NCBI GenBank assembly: GCA_049511415.1
Contig: JBEKYC010000015.1
Location: 44,378 to 108,377, forward strand
Length of the DNA stretch: 64,000 nt
Reading direction: 5' to 3'
Source: Bog-159 sp049511415
GTDB taxonomy: Bacteria; Acidobacteriota; Terriglobia; Bryobacterales; Bryobacteraceae
In this document: one piece after another, positions 17,238 to 25,568 of the stretch
Numbering within the stretch: position 1 is the first letter of the stretch
Layout: every line of letters starts with the position of its first letter
Translations under genes and position numbers: made by a program
The notes under the pieces: generated by a model
Databases searched by the model: none
Told to the model about the DNA's origin: nothing
What the model saw: only the letters and a program-made list of their open reading frames with translations

Positions 17238-17495
17238 GTGTCCCTCTTGAATTGGAGCGATCCGGAAACTCACTGGCTGATCGTGACGAACATCATACTC
17301 GGTCTGGTCGTGGTGTTGTGCGTGGCGATCATGGCCGGCGGCATGGTGCACGAGGTAATCGCGCGCCTGCGCAAGCGGCGACGCGTGTCCGCGGAGATCG
17401 ACCGTGACATGCAGATGCTCAACGACGATCACGCCTTCCACGTTCCCGGCCTCGGGATCACGATGGCCGATGGCGGCGAGAAGCACGAAAAATGA
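17238..17495 (+). CDS. Small single-helix membrane protein, first gene of the Qrc-like operon
   Basis: 85 aa from GTG 17238, with GGAGG seven bases upstream. One transmembrane helix (about residues 15-38) is followed by a basic segment (RLRKRRRVSAEIDR) and an acidic/His-containing tail. The tail contains GLGITMADGGE; the same TMADGG motif recurs in the last protein of the operon (22445-23212), and a related MNDGG in the next one. Its stop overlaps the next ATG (ATGA). No family recognised; the shared motif and coupling suggest it is an accessory or anchoring subunit of the complex. Confidence 0.65.
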   Translation: MSLLNWSDPETHWLIVTNIILGLVVVLCVAIMAGGMVHEVIARLRKRRRVSAEIDRDMQMLNDDHAFHVPGLGITMADGGEKHEK

Positions 17496-18379
17496 ATTGC
17501 CCCTTCCTCAAAGAAGCGCGCGTTAAGTACTGCGGCAAATCCGCCTGCCGGAAGATGATCCCCACCGCCGGCAGCGGCGCGCAGGAGATCTGTTCCACGC
17601 CGCGCTTCCGGGAGTGTCCGGTTTACGAGCGCCAGGCGGAGACCGGCGCCGGCGAGCAGTGTCCTTACCTGCGGGAAGCCCTGGCGCATTACTGTGCGAC
17701 GTCCGCGGTGGCCCGCTTTATTCCGCACAACGAACTGCCGAGCGGCTGCGCCTGCGATTCGTTTCGCTATTGCGACGTGTATCTCGGCGCCCGTTTGAGC
17801 ATGGCTGCCGGGGAACGGTGCGATCATTCCGTGGGCGGGATGCGCATGCCCGCCAAGCTCTACTTCACCGCGAACCATATTTGGCTGGACATGGCCCCCA
17901 GCGGCGCCTGTCACATCGGTGTGGATGCCTTCCTGACGCGTGTGCTGGGTACTGTGGAACGCATCACCTTTCTGCGGCAGACGGGCGCACACCGCCCCAG
18001 CGCCGTCATCACGGCACGCGGCGTCGATTTGCGAGTGATCTTTCCCCATGCGATTACGCTGGCGGCGTCCAATATGTACCTGCGCGCCAATCCCGCCAAA
18101 CTCACGGCCGATCCCTATGGCATGGGCTGGCTCTTTCAAGGCACGCCGCCGGATCGGGAGCCGGTGACCGATGGCCTCATTCACGGCGATGCCATCGTGC
18201 CGTGGATCGAGCACGAGATCGACCGCATGTCTTCCTTTCTGGGCGAGTGCTGGGTTTGCCACCACGGCGCGCAGCTTATGAACGACGGCGGAGTTTTTAG
18301 CCCCGGCGTGATCGAGCAGCTCAGCCGGGAGGAGGTAGTGCACCTGTTTGACGAATTCTTCTGGGGCTCGGGAGTCTGA
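17492..18379 (+). CDS. Cys-rich protein with glycine-cleavage-H-like domain (first of two)
   Basis: 295 aa, start overlapping the previous stop. Residues 3-100 are two tandem copies of a Cys-rich module, each beginning CP(F/Y)L(K/R)EA and ending in C-x-x-Y; Cys at 3, 14, 19, 34, 42 and 57, 68, 86, 88, 94. Residues 120-215 resemble an H-protein/lipoyl domain (KLYFTANHIWLDM, AVITARGVDLRVIFPH, MGWLFQG), but the lysine that carries lipoate is replaced by ARG. The C-terminal helix (AIVPWIEHEIDRM) and MNDGG motif match the second H-like protein. A CWVCH motif (253-257) resembles a heme-c site, but there is no signal peptide. Function unknown; probably an Fe-S- or metal-binding partner of the redox complex. 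Confidence 0.7.
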   Translation: MNCPFLKEARVKYCGKSACRKMIPTAGSGAQEICSTPRFRECPVYERQAETGAGEQCPYLREALAHYCATSAVARFIPHNELPSGCACDSFRYCDVYLGARLSMAAGERCDHSVGGMRMPAKLYFTANHIWLDMAPSGACHIGVDAFLTRVLGTVERITFLRQTGAHRPSAVITARGVDLRVIFPHAITLAASNMYLRANPAKLTADPYGMGWLFQGTPPDREPVTDGLIHGDAIVPWIEHEIDRMSSFLGECWVCHHGAQLMNDGGVFSPGVIEQLSREEVVHLFDEFFWGSGV

Positions 18380-18382
18380 CAA

Positions 18383-18931
18383 ATGAAACAACATCGCGGC
18401 AAAATTCTGTTTTTGGCGGGAGTCGTGGCAGCCCTGGGGTTGGGTTGGGGCGGCTTTCCTGCCGCGCTATATCGGAGCCTGCCGCAGCCGGTCGACTTCA
18501 GCCATAAGATTCACGCCGATAAGGCCGGCACGAAGTGCGAAGATTGTCATGCGCTCCGCGAAGATGGCAGCTTCGCCGGAACGCCCACTCTGGATAAATG
18601 CGCGGGTTGCCATGCACAGCCGATGGGCACATCGGAACGGGAGAAGCGCTTTATCGCGGCGTATGTAACTCCCAACCGCGAGATACCCTGGCAATCGTAT
18701 GTGCGGCAGCCGCAGAACGTGTACTTCTCGCACGCCTTCCACATCCAGCTGGCGCGTCTGGATTGCGTCGCATGCCACGGCGCCGTGGGACAGAGCGACG
18801 GCCTGGCGCCGGCGCGCATCGAGCGCATCAGCCTCTATAGCGGATCGGCGCACTTTCAGAATATGGACGCCTGCGAGGATTGCCATCGCCGGCGCGGGGC
18901 GGCCAACAGTTGCCTGGCCTGCCACAAGTGA
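18383..18931 (+). CDS. Membrane-anchored pentaheme cytochrome c (QrcA/cytochrome c7-like)
   Basis: 182 aa with an N-terminal signal-anchor helix (about residues 8-27) and five CXXCH heme-c motifs: CEDCH, CAGCH, CVACH, CEDCH and CLACH. The two FSHxxH segments (FSHKIH, FSHAFH) supply distal histidines as in class III cytochromes. It should sit on the periplasmic side and pass electrons between soluble cytochromes and the molybdopterin-type/Fe-S/NrfD complex encoded by the next three genes. Desulfovibrio QrcA carries six hemes, so this is a close but smaller analogue. It begins 3 nt after the previous stop. Confidence 0.85.
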   Translation: MKQHRGKILFLAGVVAALGLGWGGFPAALYRSLPQPVDFSHKIHADKAGTKCEDCHALREDGSFAGTPTLDKCAGCHAQPMGTSEREKRFIAAYVTPNREIPWQSYVRQPQNVYFSHAFHIQLARLDCVACHGAVGQSDGLAPARIERISLYSGSAHFQNMDACEDCHRRRGAANSCLACHK

Positions 18932-18938
18932 GAAACCC

Positions 18939-20447
18939 ATGGAATTCACGCGACGCGACCTTCTGAAATTCACCAGCGGCGGGGCGGCGGGACTGGTCTT
19001 CACGCCGGCGCCTTGGAAGCTGCTGCGGGACACCTCGCTGGTGTCCGAGAATTGGCCCGGCGTCCCCCAGCCGCGCCAAGGCGAAGTGACTACGCGCTAC
19101 ACCACCTGCACGCTTTGTCCGGCCGCCTGCGGCGTGCGCGCGCGCTGTGTCGGCGGGCAACCCGTGAGCCTGGCCGGCGTACACGGACATCCGTCGGGCC
19201 GGGGCGCTTTGTGCGCGAATGGATTGTTAGGGCACCATCTGCCTTTCTGCGGGGAACGTGCCATGCGGCCAATGGCGAGCGGCCGTCCGGTTCGGCTGGC
19301 GGAGGCGGTATCCCGGGTGTCCGCGGCTATCGCGCAACGCCGGGCGAACGACAGTGTGGCGATCCTGGATGCGCGTCCCGGCCGCGCAGCGTCGCAGGTT
19401 TACCGCCGGTTTCTGAATCAGGTTGGCAAGGGCATATACTGTGCGCCGCCGGCCACCCAGCCGTACGGCCCCTTTGGCATTGATCTCGAAAATACCCGCG
19501 CCATCCTCAGCTTCGGCGTGCCGGTGCTGGACGGCTGGCTGAGTCCCGGCCGCGTGTTGAAGAACCGCGGTCATTTGCAGTTGATTCAGGTGGAGGCGGT
19601 GCCATCGCGTACCGCATCGCTGGCCGACCAATGGGTCCCGGTGGCGCCGGGCGGTGAGCCGGCCTTCGCATCCGAAGTCATGCAGGCGCTGCGGGGCGAA
19701 TCCACCGATGCGCGCTCTCTCTCGGTGGCGCGCCGGTTGCAGGAGAATCAGCCGGCCATCGCCATCGGCGCTGGCGCGGGCAGGCTGAACGAGGTGCTGG
19801 GCAACGTCGGACGGTCCGGCGGATTCCTTCTCCGCCGGGACTATGCCCCGGCTACCGATATAACCGAAGTGCCGGATCATTCCATCGGCGTGCTGCTGGC
19901 CGAAGAGTCCGCTTTGCCCTGGGAAGCCTTGCAACCCAAGTTGACTGCGCATGCCGTGGTAGTGGCCCTGACACCCTGGCTCGACGGCTATGCGCGGCAT
20001 GCCAATTACGTGATTCCGTCGCTGATGTATCTCGAATCGTTGGATGAAGCGCCCACACCCATTGGCGCCGTTGCCGCCGGGTTCAGCCTCTCGCCTCCCC
20101 TGACCGCCGCGCCGTCGGATGTGACGCCTCCGGCGGAATTCGTCCTGCGCCTGGCGGGCAATGCAGCCGGCTATATCGACATTCTGAAGCAGCGCGTGGC
20201 GGCCCTGAAGAAGGATAACCGCGGCAGTGTGTTCAGTTATGCCGATGCCAAGTCCACGCGGGTACGCGACCTCGCATCCCAGGACAACCTATGGAAGCTC
20301 TTGCTCGCTGGCGCGGCCTGGATCGATGAGCCGCTGACGCAGAGGTCCGTTGGACTTCCCGACCCAAAGGCGGAATCCGCGGGTCCGCCGGCGCGCCGCA
20401 CGCCTCTGATGAGCAAGCTCTACCAGGAATCGGGGTTACGGTCATGA
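18939..20447 (+). CDS. Tat-exported molybdopterin-oxidoreductase-family subunit (QrcB-like)
   Basis: 502 aa from ATG 18939; the frame is open further upstream only as a shadow of the cytochrome gene. A Tat signal (TRRDLLKF, residues 4-11) directs export folded. A [4Fe-4S] site is formed by Cys57, 60, 64 and 92 (C-x2-C-x3-C-x27-C). The rest shows molybdopterin-family patterns (VAPGGEPAFASEVM, HANYVIPSLMYLE) but is short compared with usual catalytic subunits (about 650-900 aa), and I see no clear Mo-ligand Cys/Ser. In Qrc the homologous QrcB lacks the cofactor and is structural, which fits. It ends overlapping the ferredoxin gene (ATGA). Confidence 0.75.
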   Translation: MEFTRRDLLKFTSGGAAGLVFTPAPWKLLRDTSLVSENWPGVPQPRQGEVTTRYTTCTLCPAACGVRARCVGGQPVSLAGVHGHPSGRGALCANGLLGHHLPFCGERAMRPMASGRPVRLAEAVSRVSAAIAQRRANDSVAILDARPGRAASQVYRRFLNQVGKGIYCAPPATQPYGPFGIDLENTRAILSFGVPVLDGWLSPGRVLKNRGHLQLIQVEAVPSRTASLADQWVPVAPGGEPAFASEVMQALRGESTDARSLSVARRLQENQPAIAIGAGAGRLNEVLGNVGRSGGFLLRRDYAPATDITEVPDHSIGVLLAEESALPWEALQPKLTAHAVVVALTPWLDGYARHANYVIPSLMYLESLDEAPTPIGAVAAGFSLSPPLTAAPSDVTPPAEFVLRLAGNAAGYIDILKQRVAALKKDNRGSVFSYADAKSTRVRDLASQDNLWKLLLAGAAWIDEPLTQRSVGLPDPKAESAGPPARRTPLMSKLYQESGLRS

Positions 20448-21181
20448 GTGAAAACCAAGCCAACCCGGCCCGTTACGGCATGGCGATCGACCTGGACCGC
20501 TGCACGGGTTGCGGCGCCTGCATGGTCGCCTGCGCGGTGGAAAACAACGTGCCTCCGGCGCGGCCCGAAGCCACCCCGCGCACGGGCATCACCTGGATGC
20601 GCGTGTACCAGATCAGAAATGCGCAGCAGGCGGCGTTCATCCCCATGCTGTGTCAGCAATGCGGCAATCAGACGCCCTGCGCCTCGGTTTGCCCGCAGGA
20701 GGCCGTGGAAGTGGATCCCGCTACCGGTATCGTGGACCAGATGCCGCAGCGCTGCCTGGGATGCCGTTATTGCATGGTGGCCTGCCCCTATCACGCGCGC
20801 TACTTCAATTGGTGGGATCCGCAATGGCCGCCCGGCATGCAGCGGACGCTAAATCCGGACGTTGCCACGCGCATGCGGGGGGTGGTGGAGAAATGCAACT
20901 TCTGCCATGGCCGTCTGCATGCCGCGCGGGCGCGGGCCGCCGCCGAGGGCCGCCGCGATCTGCATCCCGGTGAATACGTGCCGGCGTGCGCAGAGGCTTG
21001 CCCCGCCGGCGCCATCGTCTTCGGCGACCTGAACGATCCCCACAGTGATGTCGCTCACCGCGCGGGCGGCCGCCAGTCTTTCCGCATCCTGGAACGTTTG
21101 GGGACCGAGCCCAAGATCTACTACCAGACGGCGCGCGCGTGGGTCCGGGAAGCCGCCGCCAAGGAGACATCCCGTGGATAA
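20444..21181 (+). CDS. Four-cluster ferredoxin-type electron-transfer subunit (QrcC/NrfC/DmsB-like)
   Basis: 245 aa. Four Cys motifs typical of the DmsB/PsrB family are visible: CTGCGACMVAC near residue 22, CQQCGNQTPCASVC near 77, CLGCRYCMVAC near 105 and CNFCH with a late CAEAC near 147-180. They would bind four Fe-S clusters in a chain linking the periplasmic redox subunits with the NrfD-type membrane protein. No own signal peptide, as usual for subunits co-exported with a Tat partner. Starts by ATGA overlap with the molybdopterin-type gene and overlaps the NrfD start by 8 nt. Confidence 0.85.
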   Translation: MSENQANPARYGMAIDLDRCTGCGACMVACAVENNVPPARPEATPRTGITWMRVYQIRNAQQAAFIPMLCQQCGNQTPCASVCPQEAVEVDPATGIVDQMPQRCLGCRYCMVACPYHARYFNWWDPQWPPGMQRTLNPDVATRMRGVVEKCNFCHGRLHAARARAAAEGRRDLHPGEYVPACAEACPAGAIVFGDLNDPHSDVAHRAGGRQSFRILERLGTEPKIYYQTARAWVREAAAKETSRG

Positions 21182-22451
21182 TCGTTTCCTGCCCCGCGGC
21201 GTCAATCGCTGCCCTCAACCGCAATTCCTGCTATGGATTCTGCCTTGGTGCGCCCTGCTGGCTTTCGGCATCTATGGCGCCGGCCTGTGTCTGGTCAAAG
21301 GACTGAACCAGACCAACATGGATAACCGCTTCGCCTTCGGCCTTTGGATTTTTCTGGATCTCACCGTGATCGCGCTGGGCGCGGGCGCATTCTTCACCGG
21401 CTTCCTGCTGTACATCCTCAAGAAGAAGGAACTCAAAGCCGTCGTCAACAGCGCGGTAGTCATCGGGTTCGTCTGTTATAGCGGCGCGGTCGCCGCGCTG
21501 CTGGTGGACGTAGGGCAACCGCTGCGTTTCTGGTTTACTTTCTGGCATCCCAATGTGCACTCCATGTTGACCGAAGTGACTTTCTGCATTACTTGCTATC
21601 TGACTGTATTGTTCATCGAGTATCTGCCAATCGTGCTCAAGAACCGTAAGTTACAACAAGTGCCCTCGTTCCTGGTATTCGAATTCGAGTTGCATAAGCT
21701 GATGCCGGTGCTGGCGGGCGCCGGCGCGTTCCTTTCGTTTTTCCACCAGGGGTCGCTCGGTGGACTGTACGGCGTGCTGCGCGGCCGTCCCTTCGCGTTT
21801 CGCGAAGGCTTCGCCATCTGGCCTTCGACATTCTTTCTGTTCATTCTCTCGGCCGCGGCGGCTGGCCCGTGCCTCATTCTGCTGACCACCTGGACCGTCT
21901 CGAAGATCAGCGGCAAACGATTGGTGGGTCCGGGCGTGCTCCCTCTGCTGGGCCGCATTTCCGGAGTCCTGCTGATCCCCTATGTCCTGCTGAAATGCGT
22001 GGATACCCTGGTCTGGATCGATCGCACCGCGCCCGGCCGAGGCTTCGCGGCCCAGCAATTCTATATGTGGAAGCCGTTCGGCGATTGGGTGCTTTTCGCC
22101 GAAATCCTGATCTGCGGACTGCTGCCCGCCGTGATCCTGTCACGCCGCCGTTGGCGGGAAAAGTCGTCGTGGCTGGTCTTCGCGGCGGTTCTGGTTTGCC
22201 TGGGCGTCACACTGAACCGCTTCGTGCTGACCGTGCAGATGCTGGCGCTCCCGATACTGCCGTTTGATGCGTTCTTGTCTTACATCCCGAGCTGGCAGGA
22301 AGTGGCTACGTTCCTGGCGGTGGTGGCCTACGGCGTTCTGATCTATTCCTTCTCGTTCCGCTATCTCACGCTCTTCCCACAGGAAAAGGATTTGCCGCAG
22401 CCCGCAGCGCGCGGCGAAAGTGAGAGAGCCATTATGGAGCCGGTATGTTAG
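21174..22451 (+). CDS. NrfD/PsrC-family quinone-interacting membrane subunit (QrcD-like)
   Basis: 425 aa from GTG 21174, supported by AAGGAG upstream; longer starts would lie in the ferredoxin gene. About ten transmembrane helices can be read, for example LLWILPWCALLAFGIYGAGL, then LWIFLDLTVIALGAGAFFTG and ILSAAAAGPCLILLTTW. HQGSLGG (near residue 195) is the conserved NrfD loop near the quinone site. Family members oxidise or reduce quinol in the membrane and hand electrons to the ferredoxin subunit. In this bacterium menaquinone is the expected partner because mqnC and menG are nearby. Confidence 0.85.
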   Translation: MDNRFLPRGVNRCPQPQFLLWILPWCALLAFGIYGAGLCLVKGLNQTNMDNRFAFGLWIFLDLTVIALGAGAFFTGFLLYILKKKELKAVVNSAVVIGFVCYSGAVAALLVDVGQPLRFWFTFWHPNVHSMLTEVTFCITCYLTVLFIEYLPIVLKNRKLQQVPSFLVFEFELHKLMPVLAGAGAFLSFFHQGSLGGLYGVLRGRPFAFREGFAIWPSTFFLFILSAAAAGPCLILLTTWTVSKISGKRLVGPGVLPLLGRISGVLLIPYVLLKCVDTLVWIDRTAPGRGFAAQQFYMWKPFGDWVLFAEILICGLLPAVILSRRRWREKSSWLVFAAVLVCLGVTLNRFVLTVQMLALPILPFDAFLSYIPSWQEVATFLAVVAYGVLIYSFSFRYLTLFPQEKDLPQPAARGESERAIMEPVC

Positions 22452-23212
22452 CTCACGTCATCTTCTTGAGTCTTTTCTATGCGGTCTTGGCGACCATCTG
22501 CCTGACACTTACGGTTGCGTTCCTGCGCGCTGTCAGTGTTTTCCGCGCCCGCCGCGCCGAGGCCGTCTGTTGGCACGCCACCTTTACGGACCTGCCGGCC
22601 CGCGAGCGCGTCTGCCGACACCAGTTCACCGGCGAGTTCCAGCATCGGACGTGCGAGCAGGCGTTCGATTGCCGCCAATGCCAACAGCACGCCGCGCTGA
22701 TAGCCAGGCGGCCACCGGAAACCGAGGCCGTGCCGGACCGCTTCTATCATCGCGGGCATACTTGGGCGCGGCCGGAGCCGGATGGCACGGTGACCATCGG
22801 CCTGGATCAATTGGGCGAGAGTCTGGCGGCGCATCCGGACGCCCTGGAACTGCCCGCCATCGGCTCGCGCATTCAGGTGAACGGTGCTGCCTGGCACGTG
22901 CGCAAACGCGGCGCGGACCTGCGTATCCTGTCACCCGTGGATGGCGAAATAGTGGCCACCGGCGGAACAGCGGAAGGTTGGTACCTGAAGGTAAAGCCGG
23001 AGGGTGGCGTTTTTGACGGGCGCCACCTGCTGCGCGGGGCCGAAATCCGCCCCTGGATGGCGCGCGAGATGGAGCGTCTGCACGCCGCCATGGCGCCGGC
23101 CGGACAAGTCCCCACCATGGCCGATGGCGGCGCTCCGGTGGCGGACATCGCGGAAGCCGTTTCCGATGCCGGTTGGGAAGCCCTCTGCGGCGAGATCTTC
23201 CTGCTGCCTTAG
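22445..23212 (+). CDS. Membrane-anchored Cys-rich protein with glycine-cleavage-H-like domain (second of two)
   Basis: 255 aa; starts 7 nt before the NrfD stop. One N-terminal helix (about residues 5-30), then a Cys/His-rich segment (Cys42, 57, 70, 76, 79), an H-protein-like domain (about 99-185) and a C-terminal part (IRPWMAREMERL, TMADGG at 224-229). H-domain matches are good: YHRGHTWARPEPDG, TVTIGLDQLGESL, SPVDGEIVATGG and GWYLKV. At the lipoyl-lysine position, counted from the following SPV, there is Gly156; lysine 154 is shifted by two. It is therefore probably not lipoylated. Homologous to 17492-18379 and likely a partner of it in the complex. Confidence 0.7.
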   Translation: MLAHVIFLSLFYAVLATICLTLTVAFLRAVSVFRARRAEAVCWHATFTDLPARERVCRHQFTGEFQHRTCEQAFDCRQCQQHAALIARRPPETEAVPDRFYHRGHTWARPEPDGTVTIGLDQLGESLAAHPDALELPAIGSRIQVNGAAWHVRKRGADLRILSPVDGEIVATGGTAEGWYLKVKPEGGVFDGRHLLRGAEIRPWMAREMERLHAAMAPAGQVPTMADGGAPVADIAEAVSDAGWEALCGEIFLLP

Positions 23213-23235
23213 AATCGTTGCTCTCGGCAAACAGT

Positions 23236-23254
23236 TAGTTGACGTAAGCAACTA
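23236..23254. promoter_or_regulatory. Inverted-repeat operator for the MarR-type regulator
   Basis: TAGTTGacgtaagCAACTA is a perfect 6-bp inverted repeat with a 7-base centre, 10 bases upstream of the ATG at 23264. TAGTTG/CAACTA half-sites are typical of MarR-family operators. The position suggests autoregulation of the following gene, and the site might also affect read-through from the operon ending at 23212. Confidence 0.6.
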
Positions 23255-23263
23255 GCCTGTGGC

Positions 23264-24235
23264 ATGCTGAACCGCATGGCAACCGATGGAGCCCTTTCGG
23301 CGATCCGTCAATTCAACCGCTTTTATACCCGCCAGATCGGCGTGCTCCAGGAAGGCCTCCTGGCGTCTCCCCTCTCTTTGACTGAAGTCCGCCTGCTCTA
23401 CGAACTGGCGCACCGTCCGGGCATCACGGCCACCGGGTTATCCCAGGAACTGGGTCTCGATCCCGGCTACCTCAGCCGCATGCTGCGCCAGTTCGCCCGG
23501 CGCGGTTGGATCAAACGGGAGACGTCCCGCGCGGACCGGCGTCACGTTCTGCTGGCCCTGACTCGAAAAGGCTCCGCCACGCTGCGGCCGCTCGAAGCGC
23601 GCTCGGATCGCCAGGTGCGGCACATGCTCGCCGGGGTTTCTCCAGACAGGCAGCGGGATCTTCTCCAAGCCATGCGATCCATCGCACAGATTCTCGCGCC
23701 GGACCGCAACCATCCCGAGACGTTCCTGCTGCGCCCTCATCAATCCGGGGACCTGGGCTGGATCGTATATCTCCACGGCCTTCTGTATTCCCGCGAATAC
23801 CGCTACGACGAGCGCTTCGAAGCCCTGGTCGCTGGAATTGCCGCCGAGTTCATCCAGCACTTCGATCCCGCGCGGGACCGCTGCTGGATCGCCGAAAGAA
23901 GCGGGGAGCGTGCCGGCTGCGTGATGCTGGTGCACAAGTCCGCAACGGTGGCGAAACTGCGCCTGTTAATTGTGGAACCCTCCGCGCGCGGCCTCGGAAT
24001 CGGCCAACGTCTGGTGGAAGAGTGTATCCGCTTCGCCCGTCAGGTTGGCTATAAGAAGATCGTGCTCTGGACCCAGAGCGAGTTGCAGGCCGCCCGCAGC
24101 ATTTACGAAAAGGCCGGGTTTCAGTTGCGCGCGCAACAACCCCATCGGAGTTGGGGCAGGGAAGACCTCGTTGCCGAAACCTGGGAGCTGCGGCTAGCTA
24201 ATTCCGCCAAATCCTGGGGATCTCGTACTTCTTGA
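23264..24235 (+). CDS. MarR-GNAT fusion: transcriptional regulator with acetyltransferase domain
   Basis: 323 aa. Residues 1-145 form a MarR-type winged helix: LSLTEVRLLYELAHRPGITA, LGLDPGYLSRMLRQFARRGW as recognition helix, and a wing with DRRHVLLALT. Residues 155-310 form a GNAT fold with the acetyl-CoA loop ARGLGIGQRLVEE (R/Q-x-x-G-x-G/A). Such bifunctional proteins are known as autoregulated regulators of unknown ligand. The 3' end overlaps the convergent sigma-54 regulator gene by 38 nt. There is a clear palindrome at its promoter. ATG 23276 is an alternative start. Confidence 0.85.
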   Translation: MLNRMATDGALSAIRQFNRFYTRQIGVLQEGLLASPLSLTEVRLLYELAHRPGITATGLSQELGLDPGYLSRMLRQFARRGWIKRETSRADRRHVLLALTRKGSATLRPLEARSDRQVRHMLAGVSPDRQRDLLQAMRSIAQILAPDRNHPETFLLRPHQSGDLGWIVYLHGLLYSREYRYDERFEALVAGIAAEFIQHFDPARDRCWIAERSGERAGCVMLVHKSATVAKLRLLIVEPSARGLGIGQRLVEECIRFARQVGYKKIVLWTQSELQAARSIYEKAGFQLRAQQPHRSWGREDLVAETWELRLANSAKSWGSRTS

Positions 24236-25568
24236 TCTTTTCGTACAAAGTCGAACGGTCGATCCCCAATCCGGCCGCGGCTTCCTTGATGTTGCCGCTG
24301 GTCCGCTCCAATGCCGCCGCGATGGCTTGCCGCTCCAATTCCTGGAGAGTCACGTTGCAGGATAGGCGGCCGTTTCCGCCGGCCTCCATCTTACGGCTCA
24401 GAAATCCGAAATCGTCTTCGGTCAGCTCGTGCGATTTGGCGGTGACCAGGGCGCGCTCGACGGCATTCTCCAGCTCGCGCACATTGCCCGGCCAATCGTA
24501 GTCCATCAGCAGTTTTAACGCGCCGGCCGAGATGTCCGACACGCTCTTGCCCAACTCGTGAGCCAGCCGCTCCACGAAGCTTCCGGCCAACAGCGGAATA
24601 TCTTCCCGCCGCTCCCGCAGCGGCGGCAAACGGATCTCGATCACGTTCAAGCGGTAAAACAGATCGTCGCGGAATTTGCCCTGCGCCACCGCCTCCTGCA
24701 AGTCGCGATGCGTGGCCGCAATTACGCGCACTTCCACCCGCACCTCCTCCGTGCCGCCGACCCGATAGAAACAGCGCTCCTGCAGCACGCGCAGCAGGTC
24801 GGCCTGCAATTTGGGAGAGATGTCGCCGATCTCGTCCAGAAAGATGGTGCCGCCGTCGGCCATTTCGAACTTGCCCTTCTTCTGCGATAGCGCCCCGGTA
24901 AACGATCCCTTTTCGTGCCCGAACAGTTCGGATTCGAGCAGTGTTTCGGCCAGCGCGGCGCAAGACACCGCCACAAACGGCTTGCCGGCACGGTCGCCCG
25001 AGTTGTGGATGGCGCGCGCAACCAACTCCTTACCGGTTCCACTTTCGCCCCGGATCAGCACCGTGCTGCGCAGGCTGGCAATCTCGCGCGCCAGATCCAG
25101 AATCTCGTGCATGCGCGAGTTCTTGCTCACAATGTCGCCGCACCGGTATTGGCGGCTGAGCTTTTTGCGCAGAATAGTATTCTCCCGCTGCAAATTCTTT
25201 ACCTTGATGATGCGTTCCACCGGCAGCGAAATCTCTTCCGGGTTGCAGGGCTTGACGATATACTCCTGCGCGCCTTCCTTCATCGCGGTAATGGCCGTAT
25301 CCACCGTGGCGTATGCGGTAATGATCACGACGGAAGCCTCGGGATGCAATCGGCGGATTTCCATCATGGTTTCGATGCCGTCCATACCGCCGGGCATCTT
25401 CAGGTCGATGAAGTACATGGCATAATCCCGCGCTGCCGCCCGGTCGAGGGCCTCCCGCCCGGAGGCCGCCGTGTCCACCAGGTAGCCGTCTTCCCGCAGC
25501 CAGGCGGCCAGCGACTCGCGCATGACTTCCTCATCATCCACGGCTAGAATTTCCCAGCGCGTTTTCAT
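24198..25568 (-). CDS. NtrC-family sigma-54-dependent response regulator
   Basis: 456 aa. Receiver domain with acidic pair Asp11-Asp12, phospho-acceptor Asp55 (FIDLKMPGG) and Lys107. The AAA+ domain has Walker A GESGTGKE (174-181), the sigma-54-contacting loop as GSFTGA (221-226) and Walker B TIFLDEIGD (241-249). A Fis-type HTH closes the protein (LERTSGNIKEAAAGLGIDRS). It would activate sigma-54 promoters when phosphorylated by the adjacent kinase, with which it overlaps by ATGA at 25565-25568. A candidate target is the promoter at 17198-17213. Confidence 0.93.
   Translation of the reverse strand: MKTRWEILAVDDEEVMRESLAAWLREDGYLVDTAASGREALDRAAARDYAMYFIDLKMPGGMDGIETMMEIRRLHPEASVVIITAYATVDTAITAMKEGAQEYIVKPCNPEEISLPVERIIKVKNLQRENTILRKKLSRQYRCGDIVSKNSRMHEILDLAREIASLRSTVLIRGESGTGKELVARAIHNSGDRAGKPFVAVSCAALAETLLESELFGHEKGSFTGALSQKKGKFEMADGGTIFLDEIGDISPKLQADLLRVLQERCFYRVGGTEEVRVEVRVIAATHRDLQEAVAQGKFRDDLFYRLNVIEIRLPPLRERREDIPLLAGSFVERLAHELGKSVSDISAGALKLLMDYDWPGNVRELENAVERALVTAKSHELTEDDFGFLSRKMEAGGNGRLSCNVTLQELERQAIAAALERTSGNIKEAAAGLGIDRSTLYEKIKKYEIPRIWRN

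Noticed and set aside
18248..18262. CWVCH in the first H-like protein as a heme-c site
   Set aside because: No signal peptide is visible, and heme c is attached outside the cytoplasm; zinc or Fe-S binding is more likely. Kept only as a note.
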